NCBI GenBank assembly: GCA_037176705.1
Contig: CM073886.1
Span: 130,478,001 to 130,542,000, forward strand
Reading direction: 5' to 3'
Source of the DNA: Molossus alvarezi
Lineage: Eukaryota > Chordata > Mammalia > Chiroptera > Molossidae
Length of the DNA stretch: 64,000 nt
The notes under the pieces are model-generated. The model was not told where the DNA came from, searched no databases, and saw nothing but the letters and a program-made list of their open reading frames with translations. Within the stretch, counting starts at the first letter, position 1. Every line of letters begins with the position of its first letter. Shown here piece after piece: positions 1 to 11,876 of this stretch. The position numbers and the translations under genes were made by a program.

Positions 1-3000
1 ATAGAAGATTGCTGCAATGTTGCATCTGTATACAATTATAGACAGTTACACGATCACATACTTAGAATCATCCACGATCACATACTTAGGCGGTAAGGGA
101 TCTTGATGATAGCGGATACATAAGCATTCCATAGATCAGTAGTCTGCAGAGTCCCCCTGGGCACCACACACTCACTATTTAATGTGGATAGAAATATGTG
201 GACTACTGTATCACTACAACATGCACCTTAAAAATCATGCAGAAGCTATCTGAGAATAAAAACACACACATATACCCAGACGCTCCAATGTCATCCTCAA
301 TCCCAATAGACCACCTCTCGTGAACCATCAGGTACACGCAAGCTGGGCGTCAACAGGGGAGCAAAGGTAATCGGCATCCACATAAGAAGGAAAAACTAGT
401 CAAGTACAATACCAGCAACTGAATCTGTTCATCATCAACGCCACAGGCCTCGGGTAGGCATGTTCACACCCCCTGCCTGTTGTGACGGTCACCGAGAAAC
501 CGTGTGCTGCCATTGGGGGCGGTGGGCCATTATTCCTGGTGTCTTGTCTCGCTTCCTCTCCTCATAGTGCCATGCTTTGGTTTTGTTAGAAATGGATAAG
601 TCACTGAAGGAACCTCACCCACCACATTTGTTCTTTATTTTTCCCTTCACTATATCTCCTCCCAATATATTGTGTGGCTCCCCCACATTACTTCCCCCCA
701 AACTACTTTTAATTATCACGTAGTGATATAGTGCGGATATCCATATACGTTCCCAAAAGATAGATTTTCCACAAATTAAAATATTCTATTTAGCTCTAAA
801 TATGGAAACTGAAAAGATACAACCCTCTGTGAAATGAATTACTCATACATTGTGTGTCACATTTTAAACTAGCAACTCTATAACCTTAAAATACAGCTCA
901 ATCTTAAAGTATTAATTTTGAAGTGATGCATTTGTGCTAATGATTTACTGGGAGGAGAAATCCTTTAATCTAAACCCTTTTGCTTATGAACTTGAAAGTT
1001 GAACTCCATAGAAATGACTGACTGCAACAGCAGGACTTTTCGCCAGCTGATCAAAATTAACAGTTTCTTTCAATTGTTCTAATTAAGACCGAGGGGAGTT
1101 CTGGAATGTACCAACCGTATCTCAAATTGCTCCCGTGCTTAAAACTAGCTCCTGGGAAGGAACACGAGCTTCTACCTTTCCCTACAAATAGTTGAGTCTG
1201 AGTTGCGATCATTACTATTTACTAAAAGACCCTCTATGAATATATTCCATGATCATTTTTTAGTTTAATTTTATTAGATGAGAAAAGATAACAGTTAAAG
1301 ACAAGAAACCTAATCATCTCCAGTAGAAATCTGTGAGAAACTGATGCCCTATCAATGAGCTATAAAAATCAATGAAAACTCTATAAATATGGGTTAGGTT
1401 TTACATACTAACAATTTTATCCCACTCAATAATTATTTCCTGTTCATAATGGAAATACAATTAGAAAAATCAGAAAACCAAGTTATGGTCAGGGTAATCA
1501 TATAAAAATTAAATTTATGTAAATCCTAAATAATGTAAGGGTATTACTTTAAAGTACATATTCTTTTCTCTAGCTGAACATCTCTCAAGGAACACATTCT
1601 ACCCTTCAAAAGCAATTCTTTCCTAGTAAGTTGTAGTCTATTGTCATTCATCACCTAATTTTCTGGTCTATCTAGGTTAGTAATAAAACAAGTTTTCTTA
1701 ATAATTATGTTTCATAATAAAACATGTATTCTTAACAGTAATTTATTTTTAAATTGTTTAACATGTTTATTTCCTTCAAACTCTTGCTTTGGAAGACTTT
1801 AATAGATTTTACTATTTAAATAAAACATCCATCTTAAAAATTATATCAACGGTGGAGAATGCATAAGATCAAATACCAGTATTTTTGTCATTAAAGCAAA
1901 AACAGGGTAATGTTGAAAATTCTGACCTGCATGTAATTCAATAGCAAGGTATTTAAATGGTACTTATGAAGTGATAAAATAATTAAATAAAGAGTTGTTT
2001 TCAAGGGCAACCTATTGAATTTTGAGTGCCTTATGTATTATGATAAACAATCCAGATCCCTGAGAGTCAACCAAACACCACCTTGCTTATAAAGTAGGAT
2101 TGTGTTATGGGTGATGAAAATATGTTGCCTTGCTTCATCACCATTTTAAGCCATTTCTTCTCTGAATGTGGCAATTCTCAATTTAAAGACCTCGGAGAGG
2201 GCATACTCTTTAACCTCATACACAATCCCTAAATAAGTAATTGACTCTTTCAACTCTCAAGGCTGTGTTAAGATACAAGCAGTCTCTTGCTGTAATTAGC
2301 ATTCTTTGCTAGGTGAGGGATGACGGCAGGGTGGCTGAGTGGCCAGTCTTCACAGACCATTCCCACCCCTAGGGTGGGATGCAGACTATTTAAAACTGCT
2401 GTGAAAGAGTCAACGGGATTAACATGGAGTCAACTTCCTTGGGAAATGGAGCCAAAGAGATTCTAGGGAGACAAAATACTTCAAGGCAATCACTCCGGTG
2501 GTGAAAATCTCCAGATTTACTTGTCCTGTCTCATCTAATTTAACTGATGACATGGACATTAAGCAGGGCTGCAAAGACTTTTTTTTATGAGCTTAAACTC
2601 TTTTTTTACTTCCTGAAAGCCTAGGGTATTTCCATTTTTTTTCAAACAGAAACTGAAGTGAAATCCATCATAAAACTTGGAAAACATCTTCTGTTTATTT
2701 AGACCAGCATGCAAGGAGATTAGCACCTTAACAGGGAAGCCCTTTACCACCCAATGTTAAACTGTAGCCAGGTTTTGTTTTAATTTGCAATACTGATGTA
2801 TCGTTTTAAAGGTTTAATTATATATAAAAGTTTTAATTTCTAGATAAAGATTCTTGAAAACCGATTCTATTTTGTGGAACTTGTTTGTAAATTTCTTCAA
2901 GAATTTGAGTTTGTTTGTTTGTTTTTTTTTGTCAAGTGCCATAATTGAGGATTTAAATATAGAAGTAAAAATGTAGAACTTCAAGAGACAGTTTAATTAT

Positions 3001-3289
3001 CTATGAAATGCTATTTCTTAATCAATAGGTTCAATCCAAATATTATATGGATGGGAACTTTTTCGTAGATAAAAAAAATTAAAATACAAAGAGCTACCAT
3101 TCCACATTTTATCTGTACATAGCTATCAACTCTGTACAAATCATTATGATAAAACTTAGAGTGAAGAAATAGATAACACTCAGTTCCTCCCGCTAAAGCA
3201 TGTCTAGTGTGGTTGGCTAATCAGACATATTCATAAATAACAGGCCCTATTAGCTGCAGACGTGGGTTATGACTGGAAATAAGCTTGCA
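1..3289. other. AT-rich unique DNA, no gene seen
   Basis: No recognisable gene or repeat. The stretch is AT-rich, has frequent stops in all frames, and contains no SINE. The only small structure is a 16-bp direct repeat (acgatcacatacttag) at 50-65 and 74-89. A short antisense reading frame at 2559-2750 has no recognisable similarity and is probably chance. Confidence 0.6.
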
Positions 3290-4310
3290 GGCTGAAGCTC
3301 CAACACGGGGTGACCGCGCAGGCAGCGCTGGACTCCGTCCCAGGGGAGCCGTAGATGTCAGAACTCCGTTCTGGGTTCGGGCTGGAAGAAAGCCTGGGGC
3401 TTTTACTTATTTACCAAATTTAAACTAGGTCCGTTTTCCAAGGAGGAGCTTTTATCTGAAGACACATGCGTCGATACTTTGCACGGTTACGTTGCGGGTG
3501 GTCCGGGAGGAGATTCCGCGAACCCGGGTGGGGGTCAGGGCCTGCGTCCCTGAACTGGCCCACTGGTTTCGGGGTGCAGAGGCCCAAGGCCCCCTCTCCT
3601 GGGACTTGCAGTCTCCCGTGCATGTTCCTCCTTGGCTTTCTCCGCAGTGAGCAGCTCTGCTCTCGGTTGTGGCCTGGCCTCCAGTTACCCCGGGAAAGAA
3701 AGGGTGCGGAGAGGCGAGGACACAACCCGCCAGAGGGAACCCGTGCCTCCGGCACACGAGTGAGCATGAAGACAGAGGCCTCATCGGGGTGCAGTCACGA
3801 AGCAGGGGTCAGCGGGGGCTCCCCGCTGTCTGAGGCCGTGGTGACCGGGCACTCGGGGTTCCTGTCCCTGTGGGGCACTGGGTGACGATGGAGTGTGTCC
3901 CCAGCTCATTAAGTGCACATACTTTGTGTCCAAGCAGCCCTGCTCGCGACACCCAAGACTGTGAAACCCGAGAGCAGGGGCCTCTGCCTGTCCCGTGACC
4001 CCTGGAGTCGGCACAGGTCTACGGCCAGGGGGGACAGGTCGCGAGAAACTATTTTAGTCATCGGAGACCTAAAGCTCGCGGGCCTGGAGGAGACCCTGGA
4101 ATGGACACGGAGCTGCCTTCTCACGGGTGGGAGCTGGGCGGGGAGGAACGTCACCCGGGACTTGCACCAGGAGCCAGGGGCCAGGATGGGGGAATCCCCG
4201 CCTCTGACCCACCTGAACATCCTAGCTTGGCTGGGCCCTTGCTCTTCAACCGCTGCGACGGACATGCTCATGGGGACAGGGGGAGGTGGCTAGACTGGCC
4301 CTGCTCAGAA
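3290..4310. other. GC-rich, CpG-containing patch without a recognised gene
   Basis: About 1 kb is clearly richer in G+C than its AT-rich flanks and keeps many CpG dinucleotides, for example around 3480-3530. Overlapping open frames of 110-140 codons occur on both strands, as expected from a stop-poor GC-rich sequence. None has a recognisable domain. It could be a CpG island, a first exon or promoter of an unseen transcript, or simply a GC-rich block. I see no TATA box, poly(A) signal or splice pattern that decides this. Confidence 0.4.
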
Positions 4311-4659
4311 AAAGTTACATTTCCTACCTTATCATTTGATACCCTGAAGATAACTGTATTGTGTCTTAAAAATAATTTACCCCACCTTCCACGTCCTGAG
4401 AGTCTTCCCAGTATAATGGGCCATTATGCTAAAAAACAGATAAACTATTTGGACAAATAAAATAAAATCGGGTAGAATGTAAAAGGTCAGAAATAGAACT
4501 ATTTGAAGATAAGGCCCTTGAATTTGAAAAACAAAAATACAAAATGGTAGAGTAGGAAATCAATTCATCTTATATATAAATTTAAAGTTAAAAACAAAAC
4601 AAAAATATTATGTTGCAAAATTGTACTACCAGAATCCTTAGGGGAAAATAACAGCTGCA

Positions 4660-4708
4660 TTGACTGTGTGTGTGCGCAAGCGTGTGTGTGCTTGTGTGCA
4701 CGTGCATG
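4660..4708. repeat. imperfect (GT)n microsatellite
   Basis: Alternating GT is interrupted by gcgcaagc and by gcacgtgc. It is an old, degraded dinucleotide repeat. Confidence 0.7.
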
Positions 4709-4849
4709 GGCCGCGACTCCAGCTGGACCACATCCCCCCATAACTCCACCGGCCCCCAGTTTCCTCTCTAGTTAGTGTCTCCTGCATGACTCGCCTCTGA
4801 ACTCCCTCAGCCCCCCCAGTCCCTCAGCCTGACACCAGAGCCGCTCCTG

Positions 4850-4995
4850 CTACTCCGAGTCCGCGTGGCTTCCCTGTGCCGTGGGTGGCATCCTGGCTCT
4901 GTCAACACCAGAATAATCAATTCCTGTACTAAATTCCCTCTGTTTGAAACACAGAGTTGTATCTACATCCCTGGTTGAAGCCTGACTCATACTGC
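4850..4995 (+). repeat. possible old L1 or LTR 3' end
   Basis: The stretch resembles the 3' ends of ancient mammalian retroelements: a taaattccctctgtttgaaa block followed by a final cctgactcatactg. The similarity is recalled, not computed, and the family is not certain. Confidence 0.25.
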
Positions 4996-6500
4996 AGTTA
5001 ACACCTTTATGATATTTACATGATCTGCCAGACTCCCTTCAAAATGCTCTCTATTTAATAAATCCTTCTTCACCTTAGTTGCTAGTATTGTCTGAATTTA
5101 TATATGAAGGAAACAATGCATAGAGGATGTTTCATGACCGCTAATGCTCACATGGCTAGCAAGGGTGGTGGCAAGATCTGAAGCCAAATAGCTCACACTG
5201 GTAGCCACCCACTGACTGGCCCCTCTCCTAGGTTGACCTCACTGCCTCCAAGTAGATCATCATCCACTCCAACATTTGATCACAAATGCTGAGTCCCCAG
5301 AGTGCCAAGCCACAGAGAACACGCAGCTTGGTGCCAGGCAAAGAAGAAGCATTCAAGAACTCAAGAAGTTTCGGCAATCATTATTCTCGTTCACCTGGTT
5401 ACGACAGTGGAGACTCAAATGATATCTGACTAGAGACAAAACTACTTGTCACTTAAGTTTGTATGATTAAATTTCAACTATTTTAATAAGTACTAAGAAT
5501 AACCCAAAGTTCAACTATAACAGTCATGATTATATCAAGAGAATTACCGTATAATCACCAAACTTAATTTTGCCAGGTCAATTTTCTATGTGCCATCTTT
5601 TAAATTAATAATTTTAAAACACCTTTAAGTTACAGATTCCCTGGAGAAGGTGCAAGCTATGTAATTTTCCATGAAAACTGGGTGTGTGCCTCTCCGTGCA
5701 ACATTTTGTGAAGTTTCATTTTCAATTCGAATACCGTCGACGGAACACCGACGGAACACCGACGTGGCCTGTAGACCCAAGGTGCGGAGCCCTCGCAGCT
5801 GTGAAAACAGCCCTTCTTAAACGGAAATTAATAAACGTTTCCAGCTTAGAAACCTCTCCAGGGTTTGCAGTACCATCGAGGGTGAATTCCAAGTTGTTTG
5901 GTGTTGTGTTCAAGCAACAAATCTTTCTGCCCAGCTCTTTCCGGAGTGACACCTCAGAAAGGGTGAGCTTTGACAGCCCCCCGCCCCCGGCGTGGCGCCT
6001 CCTGCCACCAGGGCAGGGTTCCCAACCCTCCTCAATTCCGCCTCACCTGGGGGAGACGTGTCAAGATGCCCAGCCCTGGGCACCAGCTCCAGGCTTCTGA
6101 ATGAAGTGGTCTGGGGTAGTGTCCCAACAGGAGTACGTTGGAAATTCCCCAGACGACCCTAGTGCGCTCTCTGGGTCGAGAAAGCTGTGAGTGGCCGAGT
6201 AAGCCGGTTTTTCTGAAACGCACCCACGTGGGGCCGTGGTCATGGGGGCGGGCAAATCAGTAAAGCTGTTTAGCCAAAGGAAAGAAGGGCAGGAAATCGG
6301 AGAGTCTTTCGTGAGAGGTAAAACTGCGGGTGCGATTCCAGTAGGAGCATCATCCGCTGAAGGAGAGAACAGCATGAACAACGAAAAAGCAAGTACAGCC
6401 TCATCCCTGAAGCCCTCCACCAGACCCCTGCAACTCCAGAGGTAAACAGTGCTCAAACACGCATTGACTATGAAATGATGTGAGCGTTCCTGCTACATTA

Positions 6501-6502
<2 letters not shown>
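4996..6502. other. unique DNA, no gene seen
   Basis: No gene or identifiable repeat. At 5738-5764 an 11-bp unit (cgacggaacac) occurs twice in tandem, followed by a partial third copy. A 138-codon + strand frame at 5684-6100 has no recognisable similarity. Confidence 0.55.

Positions 6503-6535
<33 letters not shown>
6503..6535. repeat. (GT)n microsatellite
   Basis: This is a near-perfect run of about 16 GT units followed by a short G run. Its purity suggests it may be length-variable. Confidence 0.95.
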
Positions 6536-6537
<2 letters not shown>

Positions 6538-8750
6538 GGGTTCTGTCCATTTGTTTGCATTGTGAAATAAAGGGAATTTATAAATCATAGTTCCCCTGCT
6601 TCAAAATCCAAAGGCATCGGCATTCTAAGTCTGCACCTGGCCAAAATGATAACTTCATCCTACACTCTTAATGTCGTTAAAGATACACATAAATCATCAC
6701 TGCTGCAGGGATGATGGGAGACACAAATGCTGGCAGGCTAGCCATCTGCCAACAGCACACACGGCCTTGCTAAAGTGAGGAGCTCGGTGGGATCTGTGCA
6801 CACCTGCCGTGGTGTGTACCGGATCCCTGCGCTGCAGAAACAAACCTTTAGATGGCGTTACTCTTCGGGGAAGTGAGTGCATTCTAGTTCAGAGTGCTTT
6901 GCCTGTCACCATTTCACACGTTTGTCTAAGCCAGTCTTACGTCTTTAACAGTAAAACAAAACAGCAAAGCAAAACAGAAAATCCTGTACAGCGGAGGGAG
7001 CAGAACATAAATAAAATTATTCGTACCAGGCTGAACGATCACCAAGAGAAATGAACAACATTCTAAACAATTAGCACAGTCGTGGTTTGAAGATTAAAGA
7101 GAGCAGATTCTCTGCACCAGTGTGAACCTGGGCAGGCTTCTGAGGTGCTCTTTCCTGGGGAACCTGGAGCAAACAGCCATAAGGCTCACACCTGTCACCA
7201 CTATGCGGAGATTGCTTACCCTGCTTATCATGAGATCCAAGTACGGTGTTGAATGCTGTTTCACACCAGACCATCTGAATTGTCACCTAGACAATGACTA
7301 TGAAGTTTTGATTGTTATTTTTCTTAGAATTTGGGGTCCGTGTAGCCCCACTAGAAAGTTTTTTTCACATGGAACTCTGATATGCTGCGATGTACATAGA
7401 TAATTATACACATCGCAGGCACCTTTGATCCATTAAGATCCGGCAGCATAGATGTTCATTCTCTTGAGGAAATTCTAGGCTTCTAAAAGGAATTTAGTAA
7501 TAGGATCCTACTTTGGACCTCACACGTAAGGGCTGTCATGTAATACATGTAATAACAAAATGACTAAAATGTGGAAGGGACACATTACCTTGCAAAAGAC
7601 AATTTTAACTATTTCAAACCGAGATAACTCATGCTAAGTCTCAATAATTACTGCTGTAACAATAGCTACTTTTGCTTCTCCGAGGGATATCTTTTGCCTG
7701 TTCCTTCTCCCTAGTACAGGAGATGAGGTAATTCCATGAATTGGCTACTGGTGTGAGATAATTATGGCCACGCAAACCATAATGGGTATCGGATGCACCA
7801 GCTAGGTTGATGGAGGAAATGACGTCAATGCTCTAGTCCGTAAATTACCTCATGCTCAGGAAATGAATACCGGAAGGGCTCAGTTAGAATCTAAAGATAT
7901 CACCACCATTACGACTTCTTCTGTTGTTACTGAGGGGAATGGTTCAGGCCAGTGTGGGTTTTCCCTGGGCTCACCGGTAATGTGTGGGGTATTGATGTGC
8001 AGGCAAGATTCCACAACACAAGTCCCAGTGATTCTGAGAGTGTGTTTAATAAAGCAGGGACTTGGGGTAGAAGAAATAACAGGAGAGAGCCTAGGAGGGG
8101 CTCCCTGAGAAACAGAAGCCCCCGGAAAGTCAGAGACAAGGGGGCCCTGGAGACAGGTTCAGCTGGTAAGCCGAGAACAAGCTCCTACCACCCGCTGCTC
8201 CCCTGGTTGCAGATCTCGTGGCGTTCGGGAGGAAAACAGCAGACACACGAGGCGTGGGCGTGCATAGTGTGAGCGCCCGTGGGCTTTCTCCGGAAGCTCT
8301 TCGTCTTTCTTTTTCACCGTGGGAACCCTAGGGGAGGCCTCAGGAGAGGGTCTTCACAGGGCATTCATTAGATTTTTAGACGTATCCTTCAACACTGTTG
8401 ATTCAGCCAAGCGTGCATAGAGAGGGGCCAGGGTTCTTTTCCGGTTGGTTTTAGTTTCAAAGAATGTCATCGAAGAGGGGCCAAGAGTGAGGCCTGTCTG
8501 TCCCAGGGTGGTCTGGGATGTAACCCATCTGCTCTTAGGTGTCCTTGGTTAAGGAAGATGAAACCTTGTCATTCATTAGCTGGCTGTAAATGGCTCAGAG
8601 GGTTTGGCCTTGTCTAACTTCTTTGTCTCAGTTCCCCTTATTCCACTTGTCAAGGAAATTTCCTAGCTCCCTGCCTCACCGTCATTGGCCAGAGAGAAAA
8701 CAAGGACCAGAGGTCACAGTGATGCTAAGGCCTGGCCTATACTGGTGATT
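6536..8750. other. unique DNA, no gene seen
   Basis: No repeat family or exon is recognised. A small stem-loop with 9-bp arms (ctgcgatgt and acatcgcag) lies at 7385-7393 and 7410-7418. Open frames at 7863-8272 overlap in different phases and lack recognisable domains. Confidence 0.55.
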
Positions 8751-8820
8751 TTCTTCAAGTACAACTTGAAGAAAATTAACAAGATGTTACTCAAGAAGTA
8801 CAACTTGAGAAAAATTAACA
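8751..8820. repeat. tandem duplication containing a hairpin
   Basis: A unit of about 39 bp holding aagtacaacttgaga/gaaa and aaaattaaca occurs twice (about 8757-8781 and 8796-8820). The first copy is also part of a perfect 10-bp inverted repeat (8751-8760 and 8764-8773, spacer aca). Confidence 0.75.
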
Positions 8821-8911
8821 TATACATATATATATACACACACACACTTGACATATATATACACCCAAATGTATACACACACACACACACACAGACATAT
8901 ATATACCCAAA
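8817..8911. repeat. compound (TA)n/(CA)n microsatellite
   Basis: Alternating TA and CA blocks are separated by acttgacata and cccaaatgta. They directly follow the tandem duplication at 8751-8820. Confidence 0.9.
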
Positions 8912-9111
8912 TTAACATTATATACACCCAAATTAGCATTTGCTGAGAAACAATATCTACAGCCAGAATTATTCAAATGTACATGGCTATTTTTTTTTTT
9001 TTTAAAGAAGAAACCTCTAGGTGAGGATTATCCACCAGGAAAGCTTGGATTTTGTCATGCCTGGGAAATTATATGACTTCTTATAATATTAGTCCAGTTC
9101 CTCTTGTTTCT

Positions 9112-9291
9112 AATCCTCACCCCAGGATATGTTTGTTTATTTTAGGGAGAGGGGGAGAGAGAGGGGAACATCAATGTAAGAGAGAAACATTGAGCAGTTG
9201 TCTCCCTCACGTGCCCTGACCAGTGATCGAACCCACAACATCTTTGACATATGAGATGACGCTCCAACCAACTAACCTACCTGGCCGGGGC
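9112..9291 (-). mobile_element. VES SINE (tRNA-derived), antisense
   Basis: The stretch begins aatcctcacccc (complement of the ggtgaggatt tail) and has an agagagag internal block. It then has gatcgaaccc (complement of the Pol III B box) and ends ctggccgggg, the complement of the SINE head. It is diverged in the middle, which suggests an older copy of the long VES form. Confidence 0.9.
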
Positions 9292-11779
9292 CCATGTTCT
9301 CTTAACGATGAACAGAAATATTAGATGACGGGAAATCCAAGACTCATCGCAAAGTGACTCCTCGATCAAACACCAGCAGTGCCGGGAATCGCTGTGGTAC
9401 ACTTCACCCCCCAACACAAGGTGAACAGAACAGCATCTTTAACGGCAGCATCTCCAGTGAAAAGATGCGAATGTGAACTGTGCATACACAACACAGCTTA
9501 GGGTTGTGGTGTTTGGATTGGGGGGGAGGTACTATAGCACTCATCACGTGATTCGTTTCACAGGCTCTACGTTCTTTCCTTCCAGGTGATCCCGGAGCAT
9601 CCCTCCCAACATGACAAGGAAAGAAAGAACACCCTGGGAGCTTCTTAAACGATGCTGCCTTTATTGGCTTCCATTCTTCTTCTACTGGTTCCCCGAAGAT
9701 GCCATCCCATGCGCTGATCTCATGCATTCCCTGTCGCAGAGCAGGCTGGGCTCTGCAAACAAACCCTTTCCTGGGCTCTTGGACGGGAACCCGGCCAGCT
9801 GAACCAGCAGGGCAACAGGTACAGTGAGAATTCCGGCCCACAGGTGGCCGCTATCGCCTCTGAGAGCATGCCAGCGTCAAAGTGAGATTGGTGGAGGGGA
9901 TCCCCACAGCCGTTTCACAGAAAGCAAGTCACCCGCTGGTACTAGTAGTAATAATCCCCTCTCCAAATCTGACTTAGTACTTGAGCTAGAGACACAGGCC
10001 CCCTTCCTCACCAAGACTCAGCCAGTATCACGTTCTCCATCCTTTGGACAAGTGGGTGGCAGATGGTCAGGAAGGGAATTACAGGGGTACAGGTGGCACC
10101 ACCTGCTGGAAATGCTTCTGAGTGTTTTGTGGTTGGTTACGGCTGCACGCCACGGCGTCACGCCTCCTCGTCTTGCCAGCAACCACAGTTTTATTCGGTG
10201 GAGTTTCAAGTTTGTTTCAAACTCAGATTTAGGGTAAAAAGATCATGAAAGGGAATATTTTTCCATTGAAAAAATGAAACAAGTCAGAGAAAAAGTAATT
10301 ATTTTTCTGTCAAATGGAACAGAGGGTAATCTAATTTGAAAGTGCATAGGTTCATTAGCAGATAGACGAGAAAAGATATTATTGATGGTTCCCCAGGAGC
10401 TAATTATTTTCGGTTGTTGGTTTGGCTGAAATACAATCATCGGGAAACTGTATGTTTGTAAATGATATCTATGGATACAAAATTCCAATATAAACATTTA
10501 TAAATGAAGAAAAATGAATTCCAGAATCACCTGTGTTTTATTTTGATTAGTGTCTTATACAATGTATTACTTTCTTAGCGTTTTCAATCATCTTGTTTTA
10601 TGTTCAGCCAAGCTTCAGCCAGATAAATGGACTGGCACTTGCTGGGCCCGGGAGCTGGGTGAGCTTCGCCATACCTTCTTCAGTGAGCCCAACGGAGGGT
10701 TTGCAGACCAGAGCAAACTTCAACCTAACCAGGCGGACTTGAAAGCATCAGGCAGTGACTTCAAAGCAGTGTTTTCAAACATCCAGACACACACGTGCTG
10801 TGGTTAAGAGAACCCTAGCTAAGACTCCTAGCTACAGCTCTCAACATTTTCCCAATGGATCTCAACCTAGGACCACTGAGACTATTGTTTAAATTAGCTG
10901 TTTGTAAGATTTGTTATTTGTCTTTTCACCAGTCAGGGTGCTGGGATAAAAGACGGAGTAAAATTGCAAATTTAATAATGAAACCCATTTAGAAATCTGT
11001 GGGTGGGGATAAGAAAATGAGCAAGGAATGGCATGATTCCTAGTACAAGATCTGAATGGACGAGAAGAGGGAGCCATTACTGGAACTCAAAGGGAGTCAT
11101 CGTAAACACGGAGGACCCACTGACAGTAGAGGTGGCCTCAAACAGGGTGGGAGCGGCTGCCGACGTAGGTGGGGAAGAGGTCCTCACCGTGGCCTTCCCC
11201 AGACTCCTGCTGCTGCCTCCCGTCAACCTAAGCCAAGCAGAAACCGGAAGCAGGGAGCCTTACAATAGCCTAGAGTCCCAAAGAAACAGCTAGGGGCCCA
11301 GGGAAGGGTGAAGATCTGAAGGGTACGATTGAAGACATTCAGTCCAATGCACACGTCTGCCTTGCAAAATCTATCCTTTCTGTTCTTCCAGGTCGTGGCA
11401 CCTTAACGTCAGTTCACATTTAATTTATTACATGCTTCTCTTAAGGGCTTGAGAGGATGAAGAGAAAAGGAAAACTAAATAGCAAAACAATGAAAAGACA
11501 GACAGATGGACAGACAGACAGAGAGACATTACTACGACAGTGCCTGTTTCTACACCTGGTCATAGGCCCTAGCTGGTAATGACGGTTGCTGTCGTCCATT
11601 CTCCCCTTAGCTGCAGCCATCTTCTTGCCTGGACGGTGTCTCTCCCCTGATGGAGCAAACCACACCTTCACTTTTGGTCTGAGTTCCTGGTGATCTTATC
11701 TTTATTGATTTGTGTAGCTTTCCACTGATCAGAATACTAGCCAAGAGACCTCTAAGCAATGCCTTAGTAACCCCAAGTT
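9292..11779. other. unique DNA, no gene seen
   Basis: Apart from a short (GACA)n-like tract at 11496-11526, I recognise no repeat or exon. Several open frames of 60-145 codons (for example 9404-9841 antisense and 9824-10237 sense) overlap one another in different phases and have no recognisable domain. Confidence 0.5.
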
Positions 11780-11876
11780 ACTGTATATATATGTATATAT
11801 GTGTATATATGTATATATATGTATATATATGTATATATATGTATGTATATATGTATATATGTATATATATTATATG
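11780..11876. repeat. (TATATG)n/(AT)n microsatellite
   Basis: Nearly 100 bp of tatatatg and tatatgta units. It directly abuts the truncated 3' side of the antisense L1 that follows. Confidence 0.95.

Noticed and set aside
3420..3885. Overlapping 110-140-codon frames in the GC-rich block
   Set aside because: Frames on both strands overlap in different phases, as expected from few stops in GC-rich DNA. No domain or splice structure supports any one of them.
7863..8272. Possible exon or retroviral-like segment
   Set aside because: Overlapping short frames without any recognisable domain, splice signal or repeat similarity.
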